Below, piece by piece: positions 22,079 to 30,796 of a DNA stretch of 64,000 bases. Position numbers and translations under genes: made by a program. Under the pieces are notes generated by a model. The model ran no database searches. It was given only the letters and a program-made list of their open reading frames with translations, and was not told the DNA's origin. The stretch comes from Diplonema japonicum (lineage: Eukaryota; Euglenozoa; Diplonemea; Diplonemida; Diplonemidae): the NCBI GenBank assembly GCA_964019335.1, contig OZ025731.1, positions 64,501 to 128,500 of the forward strand, read 5' to 3'. How positions within the stretch are numbered: the first letter of the stretch is position 1; each line of letters begins with the position of its first letter.

Positions 22079-23002
22079 ATGAGTAGGATGCCCCCCGCAC
22101 GGCTGCAATCTGTTGGAATTGTTGCGCTCTTCATCTGCTGGGCCACGCTGTGCACGGTGAGCAGCAAGAAGGTGATGACGGAGGTGGTCGCGAGCTCGAA
22201 CTTCCTGTTCCTTGTCCAAGGGATTGTGTCGATCGTGGGCCTGCACATCTCTGCTACGCTAGGCATGGTGGAGAGGTCTGTCGTGAAGATAAACGTGACA
22301 GGCACGTCGGGCAGGCGTCGCCTGCTCATCGCGGTGTCATACAGCATCAACGTAGCATGTGGGCTGTGCAGCCTGTTCTATGTAAACCTGCCAGCCTTCG
22401 GTGCCCTTAAACGGCTGACCACTGTGGCCTGCTGGGTTGGCGAGTACTACCTATTCCGCACAAGGCGAACCACCGCTTGCGCCCCTTCTCTGATCGTACT
22501 TGTCATCGGCACCATCGTGGCTGGTTGGCACGACATGGAGTTCTCTGCGTTGGGGTACTTCTTCGGTGTGGCTTCCTCAGCCGGGCAAGGGGTTGCGTTT
22601 GTCTTGTCGAAGACGTTAAAAGGAAGCGACGCAGGTCCCAAGGACTCCCTCAGCACAGTGTTGGAAGTGGTGTATTTGAATGCGGTTGTGTCTTCTGCTA
22701 TGATGGCGTGTGTTCTAACAGTGACAGGATGGGACGGGGTGCTCAGGGACGGTGCGAGCACGTTGCACGGGTACTCGCAGATCGGTCTCAATGCGGCGTG
22801 CATTCTCTTTCTCAACGTGGTGATCTTCCTGGACTGCACCATGAATACCCCTCTGACGCACACCGTGGCAGGGAACGTAAAGGCAACAGTAGCCTCGCTT
22901 ATTGGTGTTCTCATGTTCGGCACGGAGATCAACTACCTTGGCGGGGTGGGGCTGCTCCTTAACCTTGTCGGCGGTGTCTGGTACTCGATTCTCATCTCTT
23001 AA
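22079..23002 (+). CDS. DMT-family transporter (nucleotide-sugar/TPT type), copy 1
   Basis: A 307-aa protein with about ten hydrophobic segments and little soluble sequence, as in the drug/metabolite transporter superfamily (GDP-mannose/UDP-sugar and triose-phosphate transporter branch). Features: SSKKVMTEVVASSNFLFLVQG after the first helix, FGALKRLTTVACWVGEYYLF in the middle, and GTEINYLGGVGLLLNLVGG near the end. The likely site is the Golgi or ER, moving sugar nucleotides into the lumen by antiport (family knowledge). The next gene is a tandem paralogue: 22502-22861 is almost identical to 23585-23944, whereas both flanks have diverged. Substrate not assignable. Confidence 0.8.
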   Translation: MSRMPPARLQSVGIVALFICWATLCTVSSKKVMTEVVASSNFLFLVQGIVSIVGLHISATLGMVERSVVKINVTGTSGRRRLLIAVSYSINVACGLCSLFYVNLPAFGALKRLTTVACWVGEYYLFRTRRTTACAPSLIVLVIGTIVAGWHDMEFSALGYFFGVASSAGQGVAFVLSKTLKGSDAGPKDSLSTVLEVVYLNAVVSSAMMACVLTVTGWDGVLRDGASTLHGYSQIGLNAACILFLNVVIFLDCTMNTPLTHTVAGNVKATVASLIGVLMFGTEINYLGGVGLLLNLVGGVWYSILIS

Positions 23003-23167
23003 CAGTTAGTTACTAATTTGTGTCCTCCCTCTGATCTAGTTACACCCTCGTGCTACAGGAGGTTCTAAAAAAAAAAAAAAAAAGAGGCTTTATACTTTTT
23101 TTTTTTTCTTCTTCTCCCCTTCTTCTTCTTCTTCTTCTCTTTCTTCTCAGTTCCCTTGGATGCTAAA

Positions 23168-24188
23168 ATGTTTGAGGGTGCGCTAGTTACGCCCAGACAG
23201 TCCATCGGGATTATAATCCTGTTTGTGGGATGGGCCACACTGTGCACGGTGAGCAGCAAGAAGGTGATGACGGAGGTGGTCGCGAGCTCGAACTTCTTGT
23301 TTCTCCTACAAGGAGTTGTGTCAATCGTAGGCCTGCACCTTCTGGCAGGCGTGGGCGTTCTCGACAAGTCTGTAGTACGTATTGACGGGTCAAATAAGAA
23401 AGGCCTCTGGATAGCAGTTGCCTACACTGCCAACGTGGCATGCGGCCTGTGCAGCCTGTTCTACGTCAGCATCCCGATGTTCGGGGCGCTTAAGAGGCTC
23501 ACCATCCTAGCGTGCTGGGTGGGTGAGTATCACTTGTTCCCCAATGCCAGCACCATGTCCTGCGTGCTGCCATTGGCGGTTATGGTCATCGGCACCATCG
23601 TGGCTGGTTGGCACGACATGGAGTTCTCTGCGTTGGGGTACTTCTTCGGTGTGGCTTCCTCAGCCGGGCAAGGGGTTGCGTTTGTCTTGTCGAAGACGTT
23701 AAAAGGAAGCGACGCAGGTCCCAAGGACTCCCTCAGCACAGTGTTGGAAGTGGTGTATTTGAATGCGGTTGTGTCTTCTGCGATGATGGCGTGTGTTCTA
23801 ACAGTGACAGGATGGGACGGGGTGCTCAGGGACGGTGCGAGCACGTTGCACGGGTACTCGCAGATCGGTCTCAATGCGGCGTGCATTCTCTTTCTCAACG
23901 TGGTGATCTTCCTGGACTGCACCATGAATACCCCTCTGACGCACGCTGTAGCAGGGAACGCCAAGGCTGCGGCAACAACAATCACGGGCATTGCTGTGTT
24001 CGGCACGGAGATCAACTACCTTGGCGGGGTGGGGCTGGTCCTTAACCTTGTTGGGGGTGCGTGGTACTCATACGTATGAAGAAGAAAAAAAAAGGGGGGG
24101 GTCACAACAACCAATGCCGCAGGTTCGCCTAATGTCCAAACCGACTGGTCCCGGGAAGAAACATGATGACGAACAGCAAGCCGTTTGA
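23168..24188 (+). CDS. DMT-family transporter (nucleotide-sugar/TPT type), copy 2
   Basis: Tandem paralogue of the upstream transporter, with the same helix pattern and the same motifs (FGALKRLTILACWVGEYHLF; GTEINYLGGVGLVLNLVGG). The start is put at the ATG at 23168 (MFEGALVTPRQSIGI); an upstream frame extension begins at a non-ATG codon. Unspliced, the protein ends WYSYV at 24079. Removing a 49-nt GT-AG intron (24074-24122) adds a charged 20-residue cytosolic-type tail (LMSKPTGPGKKHDDEQQAV) ending at 24188. The intron has the usual GTATGA start and A/G-rich core, so I favour it. Upstream lies a long pyrimidine tract ending TTCTCAG at 23150, possibly the acceptor of a leader intron. Confidence 0.75.
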
Positions 24189-24470
24189 GGGAAAAGGAGG
24201 AGGGAAAAAAAGGAAAAAGAGAAGAAGAAAACAAATGCTATCTCTACTTAATATAATGACATCGATTTACTTTTTTTTTTTTTTTACGCTCTATATTCGC
24301 TAAGTGACCCACCAGAACCCGCATTTTGAAGAGCTAAAAAAATTTCTAATTGCTTTTTCTAGGGCTGGAATGGATTTATTTGCGTCCGGGGCCCAATGTT
24401 CGACATATGGAATTTTTTTTTGTAATGAGCTCGTCCGTGGAAGATTGCCCATATGTTTTCTTTTTTGGAC
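24189..24470. other. intergenic before snoRNA array 1
   Basis: A-rich then T-rich. A segment near 24287-24317 (TTACGCTCTATATTCGC, then TAAGTGACCC) resembles 53897-53930 (TTACGCTTCATATCCGC, then CAAGTGACCC). No coding sequence is seen. Confidence 0.45.
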
Positions 24471-24588
24471 TAAATGATGACAGAAATCTGGATCCAACAC
24501 GGACGGTCCCCTTTTTTAAAAAAAAAAAAGGGTACCGGCTGAAAGATAAACCCTTATTTCAAAATACGAGCTTTTTAACCCTGATATT
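24471..24588 (+). ncRNA. box C/D snoRNA, family S3a (18S A619 guide)
   Basis: C box ATGATGA at 24474-24480, D' CTGA followed by AAGATAA (C'-like), and D box CTGA at 24581-24584. The guide before D, TACGAGCTTTTTAAC, is fully complementary to the conserved 18S segment GUUAAAAAGCUCGUA. The fifth position from D pairs with the first A after GUU, yeast A619 by my count, a known 2'-O-methyl site (yeast snR47, human U36). Confidence 0.8.
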
Positions 24589-24774
24589 ACAGCGAAGCAT
24601 TTGTGGCTGTCTGTTTGCCCCATTTTCCCCCAGCTCCTTGTGATTACAACCTTACGTTCGTTATATTTTTTCATTGACACAAACCACGTGAAAACTTATT
24701 ATGGTCGAGATCATGAAGGACAGCACACGCCTTTTCTTTTCTCTTCCCTTTCTTCCCTTCCCTCCCGTTGTTTT

Positions 24775-24873
24775 GAGGTGATGATACCTGGACTCTACCG
24801 CCCTAGCCAATCTGAAGATCTTCAAACAATCGCTTGTTGAGCAACGATTCCTATCAAATACCCTACCTGACTT
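24775..24873 (+). ncRNA. box C/D snoRNA, family S4
   Basis: C box GTGATGA at 24778-24784, an internal CTGA (D') before AAGATC, and D box CTGA at 24867-24870. The guide before D (ATCAAATACCCTAC) may match a GUAGGGUAUU-type segment of 18S helix 12 in some eukaryotes; I cannot confirm the target. Confidence 0.65.
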
Positions 24874-24927
24874 CTGATCGCAGGGGTTCTGAGGGGTCCT
24901 TCTTTTCACGAGACGAAGAAAGAACTC

Positions 24928-25007
24928 CCAGCAGACAGTTGAGTCGCTTCCATTTCTCGTTGATACTTGTGAAGTGAATTATGCTTCTGCGAGAGGTGTC
25001 TTGCTGG
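24928..25007 (+). ncRNA. conserved hairpin S5 (possible H/ACA-type)
   Basis: CCAGCAGACA pairs with TGTC-T-TGCTGG across 80 nt, with an inner TCTCG/CGAGA stem and unpaired stretches between, like a pseudouridylation-pocket hairpin. The hinge and ACA boxes are not clear. A second full copy is at 31717-31796; other copies lack the closing arm. Confidence 0.4.
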
Positions 25008-25077
25008 TGCCCTTTACCTCTCGTTTGCTCCCCGCTGTAGAAACCCTACCCCACACATCCTAACTAAATTCCCAACA

Positions 25078-25163
25078 ACATGATGAGGACTATTCCTTCA
25101 AACGTTTCCTGTTAGCTTGATCGACCAAGATGACACATTTTAACACTCAGCTCACTCTGATAT
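25078..25163 (+). ncRNA. box C/D snoRNA, family S2
   Basis: C box ATGATGA at 25080-25086, C'-like AGATGAC, and D box CTGA at 25157-25160. The guide before D is ACACTCAGCTCACT; I could not recall a matching rRNA segment. Seven near-identical copies occur in the window. Confidence 0.7.
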
Positions 25164-25210
25164 TTGATTTCTCTTTCCCCGTTCATAGGGAGCAGTGAAC
25201 CACCAAAAAG

Positions 25211-25316
25211 AAATGATGACAGAAATCTGGGACGACCCCCTTTAAAAAAAAAAAAAGTGGGCCCGGCTGAAAGATAAACCCTTATTTCAAAACCGAGCTT
25301 TTTAACAGCCTGATTC
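25211..25316 (+). ncRNA. box C/D snoRNA, family S3b (18S U617 register)
   Basis: C box ATGATGA at 25213-25219, an internal C/T-A/G hairpin, D' CTGA plus AAGATAA, and D box CTGA at 25310-25313. The guide CGAGCTTTTTAACAGC has two extra bases before D compared with S3a, moving the predicted target to U617 (yeast count). Confidence 0.7.
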
Positions 25317-25517
25317 ACCCTTACGTTTCCCAGTTCTTTTCTTCACCAACACCCTTGCATCGCTCTGCTTCACGACCTTTCACCACTTTTTCCTTCGCGA
25401 AAAAAAAAAAAAGAACTCCCAGCAGACAGTTGAGTCGCTTCCATTTCTCGTTGATACTTGTGAAGTGAATTATGCTTCTGCGAGAGGTGTCCTTACCTAC
25501 TATATGTTTAGCCAGCA

Positions 25518-25608
25518 CACATGATGACAAACCCAAACCCATCGGTGTGTACGAATTCTGATCTTCTGAATTGAGGACAACTTCTTCTTTCGACGGGCGG
25601 ACTGACCT
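25518..25608 (+). ncRNA. box C/D snoRNA, family S1 (18S C1402-equivalent guide)
   Basis: C box ATGATGA at 25521-25527, D' CTGA, and D box CTGA at 25602-25605. The guide at D, CGACGGGCGG, pairs with 18S CCGCCCGUCG. The D' guide CGGTGTGTAC pairs with the adjacent GUACACACCG. The fifth base from D points to the C equivalent to E. coli C1402 (a known eukaryotic Cm site; human U43, yeast snR70). Confidence 0.85.
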
Positions 25609-25632
25609 ACCAAAAGAAACGAGCAAAGGAAA

Positions 25633-25727
25633 GGAACCCCGTGACACGATCCGCGGTTCAAGAATCAAGGCAGATGCTCTGTTCTGCTTTGTTTCCACCC
25701 CCGCTGTAGAACAGCTGTCTTGACATT
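25633..25727 (+). ncRNA. possible H/ACA-type snoRNA S6
   Basis: Two-hairpin layout: GAACC...GGTTC, a hinge containing AGAATC, then a lower stem CAAGGCAG (25666-25673) with CTGTCTTG (25715-25722) and an upper stem CTGTTCT/AGAACAG, with ACA immediately after the stem. A diverged copy is at 36693-36783. The hinge does not fully match ANANNA. Confidence 0.4.
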
Positions 25728-25740
25728 TCTTTTTTGGACT

Positions 25741-25859
25741 AAATGATGACAGAAATCTGGATCCAACACGGACGGTCCCCTTTTTTAAAAAAAAAAAAAA
25801 AGGGTACCGGCTGAAAGATAAACCCTTATTTCAAAATACGAGCTTTTTAACCCTGATAT
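25741..25859 (+). ncRNA. box C/D snoRNA, family S3a (18S A619 guide)
   Basis: Near-identical to the unit at 24471: C box at 25743-25749 and D box at 25853-25856, differing mainly in the length of the internal A tract. It belongs to the duplicated half of array 1. Confidence 0.8.
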
Positions 25860-26046
25860 TACAGCGAAGCATTTGTGGCTGTCTGTTTGCCCCATTTTCC
25901 CCCAGCTCCTTGTGATTACAACCTTACGTTCGTTATATTTTTTCATTGACACAAACCACGTGAAAACTTATTATGGTCGAGATCATGAAGGACAGCACAC
26001 GCCTTTTCTTTTCTCTTCCCTTTCTTCCCTTCCCTCCCGTTGTTTT

Positions 26047-26145
26047 GAGGTGATGATACCTGGACTCTACCGCCCTAGCCAATCTGAAGATCTTCAAACA
26101 ATCGCTTGTTGAGCAACGATTCCTATCAAATACCCTACCTGACTT
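26047..26145 (+). ncRNA. box C/D snoRNA, family S4
   Basis: C box GTGATGA at 26050-26056 and D box CTGA at 26139-26142. Identical by eye to the copy at 24775. Confidence 0.65.
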
Positions 26146-26227
26146 CTGATCGCAGGGGTTCTGAGGGGTCCTTCTTTTCATGAGACGAAGAAAGAACTCC
26201 CAGCAGACAGTTGAGTCGCTTCTATTC

Positions 26228-26334
26228 TAAATGATGACAGAAATCTGGATCCAACACAGACGGCCCTTTATGGAGGGTTTTTGGTTGAAGACAAACCCTT
26301 ATTTCAAAAATACGAGCTTTTTAACCCTGATATA
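26228..26334 (+). ncRNA. box C/D snoRNA, family S3a, variant
   Basis: C box ATGATGA at 26231-26237 and D box CTGA at 26327-26330. The guide TACGAGCTTTTTAAC is intact. The internal hairpin is replaced by CCCT-TTATGG-AGGG, and D' has become TTGA. Confidence 0.7.
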
Positions 26335-26376
26335 AATCTTTTCTCTCCACGCTCCTAATGCTCTTTTAGTTTGTTA

Positions 26377-26462
26377 ACATGATGAGGACTATTCCTTCAA
26401 ACGTTTCCTGTTAGCTTGATCGACCAAGATGACACATTTTAACACTCAGCTCACTCTGATTT
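26377..26462 (+). ncRNA. box C/D snoRNA, family S2
   Basis: C box at 26379-26385 and D box at 26456-26459. Matches the other S2 copies. Confidence 0.7.
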
Positions 26463-26506
26463 TGTTTCCTCCAGTCATGCGCGGCAGTATTCAGAAATAT
26501 CTTTGC

Positions 26507-26612
26507 CAGAAATGTAGATATCCAACACGGACAACCCCCCTTTTTTTAAAAGGGACCGGCTGAAAAATAAACCTTAATTTTCAAAACCCGAGCTTTTTAA
26601 CAGCCCAAGATG
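26507..26612 (+). pseudogene. decayed box C/D snoRNA, family S3b
   Basis: The body and guide of S3b are present (GAGCTTTTTAACAGC), but the C box reads ATGTAGA and the D box is lost (CCCAAG where CCTGAT is expected). It is probably not processed as a snoRNA. Confidence 0.6.
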
Positions 26613-26622
26613 CCGGTAACAC

Positions 26623-26713
26623 CACATGATGACAAACCCAAACCCATCGGTGTGTACGAATTCTGATCTTCTGAATTGAGGACAACTTCTTCTTTCGACG
26701 GGCGGACTGATCT
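26623..26713 (+). ncRNA. box C/D snoRNA, family S1 (18S C1402-equivalent guide)
   Basis: C box at 26626-26632 and D box at 26707-26710. Both guides are identical to the copy at 25518. It is the last unit before the K+ channel gene. Confidence 0.85.
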
Positions 26714-26790
26714 ACCAATGTAACTTAATCTTATCTACCTCCACTAAGAAAAGGAGGGTACTCTGGGGGGAAGGGGAAAAAAAAAAAGAA

Positions 26791-27885
26791 ATGTCAATGC
26801 GAAGCTCACACGCAGGGGATCTAGAGGACGCTAGACAGCTCACGAGAGGGGAGGTATTTCAGGCAGCACTGGAGAACACCGTGAACGGGGTGGAAAAAAT
26901 GGTTTCCATGCTGGAAGACAGCAGTGTTGAAGACCCGGTCGTCTCCGAAGAAGAAGCAGGCGGCGTGGTCGCCCTTCTGGTCTATTGCGCAGACAATCTG
27001 ACAAAACTCGAAGAAACTGTGGAAGGCGAACACAAAAGAGGATTTCTCCCGAAAAACCCCGGATCAGTAGGCGGTTCCGGCCGGGAAAGCCTGGGCGAAT
27101 CAACCGGCCTTCTAGCAAACTTAAAACACTTAAAACTCTCACCCAACGCAAACAACAGGCAATCCCTCATGTCAACCTACAGTATGTACACAGAAGGAGG
27201 CGGGAAAATCGACATCCCGAAAAAACCAAGATTTACTAGAAAGATGATCAGATACCTCGCGCTGGCCGGGATCATGTGGCAGGTACTGTCGGTGTGCTTG
27301 CTGATGATTCTAAGCAAGGTTATGAAAAAAGGTTCGGATGATGAATCCGGGGAGCTTTGGGTGAAATTTGTTCTGACAATTCTTTGCGTCTTCCAAGTAA
27401 TCCATGTCCTGACCACCATCAGCTTCATGTACAAAATCGGAATGCAAATCGCACACCACACCATTTCTATAGAAACCCTAGTCCAGTCGTATGGAAGCAC
27501 CATTATGGCAATGGCAGGGATCTACTACCTGTTTATGGCGATGAACCACACTAGTTTCGATGGGTTCAAGGGGAAACGTCTTGGGCAGAAGTGGAGTGCC
27601 GACCATGATGTTATCACTGGCACGCCCGAGGACCAATGGCTTCTCTTCATCCATCTTGTGTACCTCTCGTGCACTACTATGACAGGTTGTGGTTATGGGG
27701 ACCTCACTCCTGTGTCCTGGTACGCCGTGCTTGCGATCATGCTGGAGCAGCTTCTCTCTGTCTTTTTCGCTACGGTTATATTCGGGCTTGGTTTGCAGCA
27801 TTTCACCACCCGTCTGCACACTCGTAAGAAGGCTCTCGAACTGAGGAAGCAGATTCAAGAGAACGAGTGGGAAGCTGCCGCTTGA
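26791..27885 (+). CDS. potassium channel-like protein, altered selectivity filter
   Basis: A 364-aa protein starting at 26791 behind an A-rich leader. The N-terminal 150 residues are soluble and acidic. Hydrophobic segments lie near residues 154-176, 188-212 and 232-252. A pore loop near 290-306 (CTTMTGCGYGDLTP) and a last helix near 310-335 follow, with a short basic tail. The TTMT..GYGD.TP core is diagnostic of K+ channels, and the topology resembles small-conductance/plant-type four-helix channels. The filter reads T-G-C-G-Y-G where T-T-V-G-Y-G or T-V-G-Y-G is usual, so the innermost filter threonine is a glycine and the valine a cysteine. No voltage-sensor arginine ladder is seen. It lies between two snoRNA arrays. 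Confidence 0.8.
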   Translation: MSMRSSHAGDLEDARQLTRGEVFQAALENTVNGVEKMVSMLEDSSVEDPVVSEEEAGGVVALLVYCADNLTKLEETVEGEHKRGFLPKNPGSVGGSGRESLGESTGLLANLKHLKLSPNANNRQSLMSTYSMYTEGGGKIDIPKKPRFTRKMIRYLALAGIMWQVLSVCLLMILSKVMKKGSDDESGELWVKFVLTILCVFQVIHVLTTISFMYKIGMQIAHHTISIETLVQSYGSTIMAMAGIYYLFMAMNHTSFDGFKGKRLGQKWSADHDVITGTPEDQWLLFIHLVYLSCTTMTGCGYGDLTPVSWYAVLAIMLEQLLSVFFATVIFGLGLQHFTTRLHTRKKALELRKQIQENEWEAAA

Positions 27886-28053
27886 TAAATTGAAAAGTTG
27901 TTTTGTTTGTGTGGGATTTTCCCTCCCCTCCCCTCCCCTCAACATCTCCTCTCGTTCAATGCTCGGTGTGGGATCATATAAATTTCTTGGAATTTGTAAA
28001 GTTTTTTTTTTTTTTTTTTTTTTTTGTGGTAAACCCCATTTTTTTTTTTTAAG

Positions 28054-28088
28054 GGCGGCCCTCCATGAGGGGGTTTGTCCTGCACTTC

Positions 28089-28091
<3 letters not shown>
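28054..28091 (+). repeat. 38-nt dispersed element before poly-T (copy 2)
   Basis: Same 38-nt block as 12053-12090, again followed by a very long T run (28092-28157) and again downstream of a + strand gene, here the K+ channel. Confidence 0.5.
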
Positions 28092-28157
<66 letters not shown>

Positions 28158-28209
28158 CCCCGTCGGGTAAGAGTGATCTATAGGCACCGAAATTTCTTTT
28201 TTGTTTCTT

Positions 28210-30013
28210 TTAACCATCTATCAACGAGCGTCTATATATAGACGATTTGAAAAAAAATCTTTTACGCAAAGGGCTTTCAATGCAATACGGCCCGGCCCTT
28301 TCTTGCCGGCGGGGTCCTGCGCGGAAAATATGAAAAAAATAAACTAAATGCTGCCCTAACTTAACAAGAAAATGAAAAAATGAAAAAAAACGCCAGCCCA
28401 AATTTACCCTTAAAAATCACTTCAAAAAAAGGCGCCCGGAAAGAGGGCCGGAAGAGGACGTTATGAGTGATGGCAGCACGATGGCTCATCCCTGTTATGC
28501 AATTTTGATACAAACAGTGATTCTGATACGAATTCGACCGATTCCTAGTCACAGCAGGGTGATTGGACGGCAAAGCCGGAGCAGTTGGAAGGCATCCGGT
28601 TTCGTGAAGATCGAAATCCTTGTGGACCCTGTTTTGACATCAAAGGCTCAATGCCATACCATATATTCTCCAAATGCTCGTCCCAAACGTTATTCGGGTC
28701 ATAACTTGGAACAATGTGGCAAATGCGGCTAAAAAAGGTGTCTCCCTGGATCTCGATGCTGCTTCTCTGCATACCTTCCTAGGTGTCCTTTTGTCGATGG
28801 ACTTGGATATCAAGCCAGATTATTCTGATTACTGGCACACTGGCTCCACGTCTCTCAACTACACCCCTGGGTACGCCACCGTCATGTCAAGAGACCGCTT
28901 TTTGACTATTCTGGGAAATCTGTGTTTCCACAGCGAAACAAACAAGCGTGCTGACTTCTACTTATCGCAAAGGCCTCCCGGAGATCATGGATGCCCCAAA
29001 GAAGCGAGGCCGCATGCCAAGGACGCGGACACCCAGTTCCACCAGCACGCGAGCATCCTTTGCACCACAACGTGGCATGACATCATGCCAGCGTGCTTTC
29101 TATCGACGTTGGATGTTCCGGTGAAGTCGAATTTGACGTGTCCGCCAATAGAGAATGAAAGCCGGAAAGGACATCCCGCCCCCCACCAAGTGTATATTTA
29201 CAACACCGCAATGGGCGGAACCGACGCTGGGTGATGCTGTGACAAAACGCCATAAACGCTCCCTTATGACTTAAAAGTGGCCCCTAAAAGTATTTTTGTA
29301 CTTGTTAGGTAAATCTCTGGCGAATGCTTGGCTTGTTTGGAAAGAAGCCTTGCCCCCCAACGCCTTGAGTACGAACGACAGTGGATTTACGCCTTTCAAA
29401 GAGGCAGTCATCGAAGGGCTACTAGGGAGGCAGTCTAAACAACAGATAAAGTCAACTACAGAGCAGGCTGCCCCAATACCATGCCCCGAAACACAGAACG
29501 AGTGCTCTGAGACCCCAATGCGCCGTGACAGTACCTTCTGGGACCATTTCCCCGAAAAAGTAGTGCAACGTGCGGTGCAAGCATTGCAAGTCGAAAAGAC
29601 CCCTATTTCAGTGTTCAGCCTGCTTGGTACAACTTTGCGTGACTCCGTGCTTCAAAGACTACCACCTTGCCGGGGATACCCCCCAGAAACCCCTCCCGGG
29701 GTCAAAAAAGAAGTCCCCCAGCCCTGGGGCACATACGAACCGCGTCAAGAAGGCCTTAAATAGCTTTTTATAGAATTTTACAGTCGATTTTTTTTGACTT
29801 GTTTTTTGTATCCCCTCTCGGGCACTTCAGGAACGATATTTTTGACAATGTTGTGGGGGTGGACCCTGCTGTGGGCACCCTCTCTCTAGAATTGGGACAT
29901 CTGGAGGCATTTCCGGGGGCATATAGCCCCGGCGTTGCGCTGGAATAGCTTTTTTTGAAGTTTTGAAAATTTACCCCCTGGTGGGCAAAAATGGTCCGTT
30001 GGTAGATGGTTAA
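28210..30013 (+). mobile_element. piggyBac-type element, defective (copy 1)
   Basis: Bounded by TTAA (28210-28213 and 30010-30013), the piggyBac target site, with inverted ends TTAACCATCTATCAACG and its near-complement CGTTGGTAGATGGTTAA. Inside are pieces of a DDE_Tnp_1_7 transposase: LHTFLGVLLSMDLDIKPDYSDYW and MSRDRFLTILGNLCF (28674-29234), YNTAMGGTDAG at the end of that frame, and a C-terminal Cys-rich zinc-ribbon frame (RCKHCKSKRPLFQCSAC, 29570-29773) overlapping a second frame. The central catalytic part appears to be missing and frames are broken, so the copy cannot encode an active transposase. Confidence 0.8.
28674..29773 (+). pseudogene. piggyBac transposase remnant
   Basis: N-terminal and extreme C-terminal parts of a piggyBac-family transposase in at least three frames. 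The segment between YLSQRPPGDHG and MGGTD is far too short to hold the first two catalytic aspartates. The MGGTD motif (the third catalytic Asp in piggyBac) remains, followed by a stop. The C-terminal Cys/His zinc-ribbon is readable at 29570-29773. Confidence 0.75.
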
Positions 30014-30301
30014 AAAATGCTAGTTGGGTGACAGCGTAATATGAGCTTTTTTTTTTTTTTTTTATTAGGTAAAAAAATTCCGCTCGCGCGCACAAACAAA
30101 TGAAGCGCCAAACTAGTTTTTTTTCTTTTCTTTTCTTTTCTTTTCTTTTCTTTTCTTTGAAGCCGTTTGGGTGCTCGCTCTACAGCATTGTTCATTGCAC
30201 CACCATATGACGCCAGACCTCGGACTAGTCAGTAGAATTGGTGGGGATTTGGCGAAATGTGTTAGAACTAGTGTACTTTGGAAGCTGCTGTGGGTCCGGT
30301 G

Positions 30302-30337
<36 letters not shown>

Positions 30338-30650
30338 TTATTCTCTCTCGCTTTCGTTTTGTTTCCCCTCACCCTCATCCCCCTCTTCAGCATTCCTCTT
30401 TCCTTTACCCTGCTTCTACCCCGTTTCCCGCTGTCTCCCTTTTAGAGGAAAGACTTAAGTGCGCCAGAGCAGTACGAATTATAAGAAAAATCGGAAACAA
30501 AAAAAAAAAAACAAAAAAAAAAAAAGAAATATCACCACCACTATCCATCCCCACTTTCTCTCTTCCAGGGGGAGGAAAAAAAAATCTCAATGCATTTTTT
30601 ATTTTATTTTACACACATCCATTTTCCCACACATCCTAACTAAATTCCCA
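30014..30650. other. intergenic with (TTTTC)n microsatellite
   Basis: A pentanucleotide TTTTC run occupies about 30119-30158 and long T runs lie at 30043-30063 and 30303-30335. No coding or structured RNA signal is seen. Confidence 0.5.
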
Positions 30651-30653
30651 ACA

Positions 30654-30739
30654 ACATGATGAGGACTATTCCTTCAAACGTTTCCTGTTAGCTTGATCGA
30701 CCAAGATGACACATTTTAACACTCAGCTCACTCTGATGA
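30654..30739 (+). ncRNA. box C/D snoRNA, family S2
   Basis: C box ATGATGA at 30656-30662 and D box CTGA at 30733-30736. Confidence 0.7.
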
Positions 30740-30796
30740 TTTGAATTTTTTGATTCATAGGGAATGGGTGACCAAAGTGGAGAACTACCAAAAAGA

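Larger units (their letters stand above)
24471..26713 (+). repeat. snoRNA array 1 (box C/D cluster)
   Basis: Tandem block of short conserved units, each beginning RTGATGA and ending CTGA, spaced by 20-150 nt. Order: A619-guide unit, S4, hairpin S5, S2, U617-register unit, C1402-guide S1, H/ACA-like S6, A619-guide unit, S4, short A619-guide unit, S2, a decayed unit, S1. Segments 24453-24988 and 25727-26221 are long direct repeats of each other. Compact spacing in one orientation suggests a polycistronic precursor. A 79-codon ORF repeated here is an incidental reading of the array. Confidence 0.8.
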
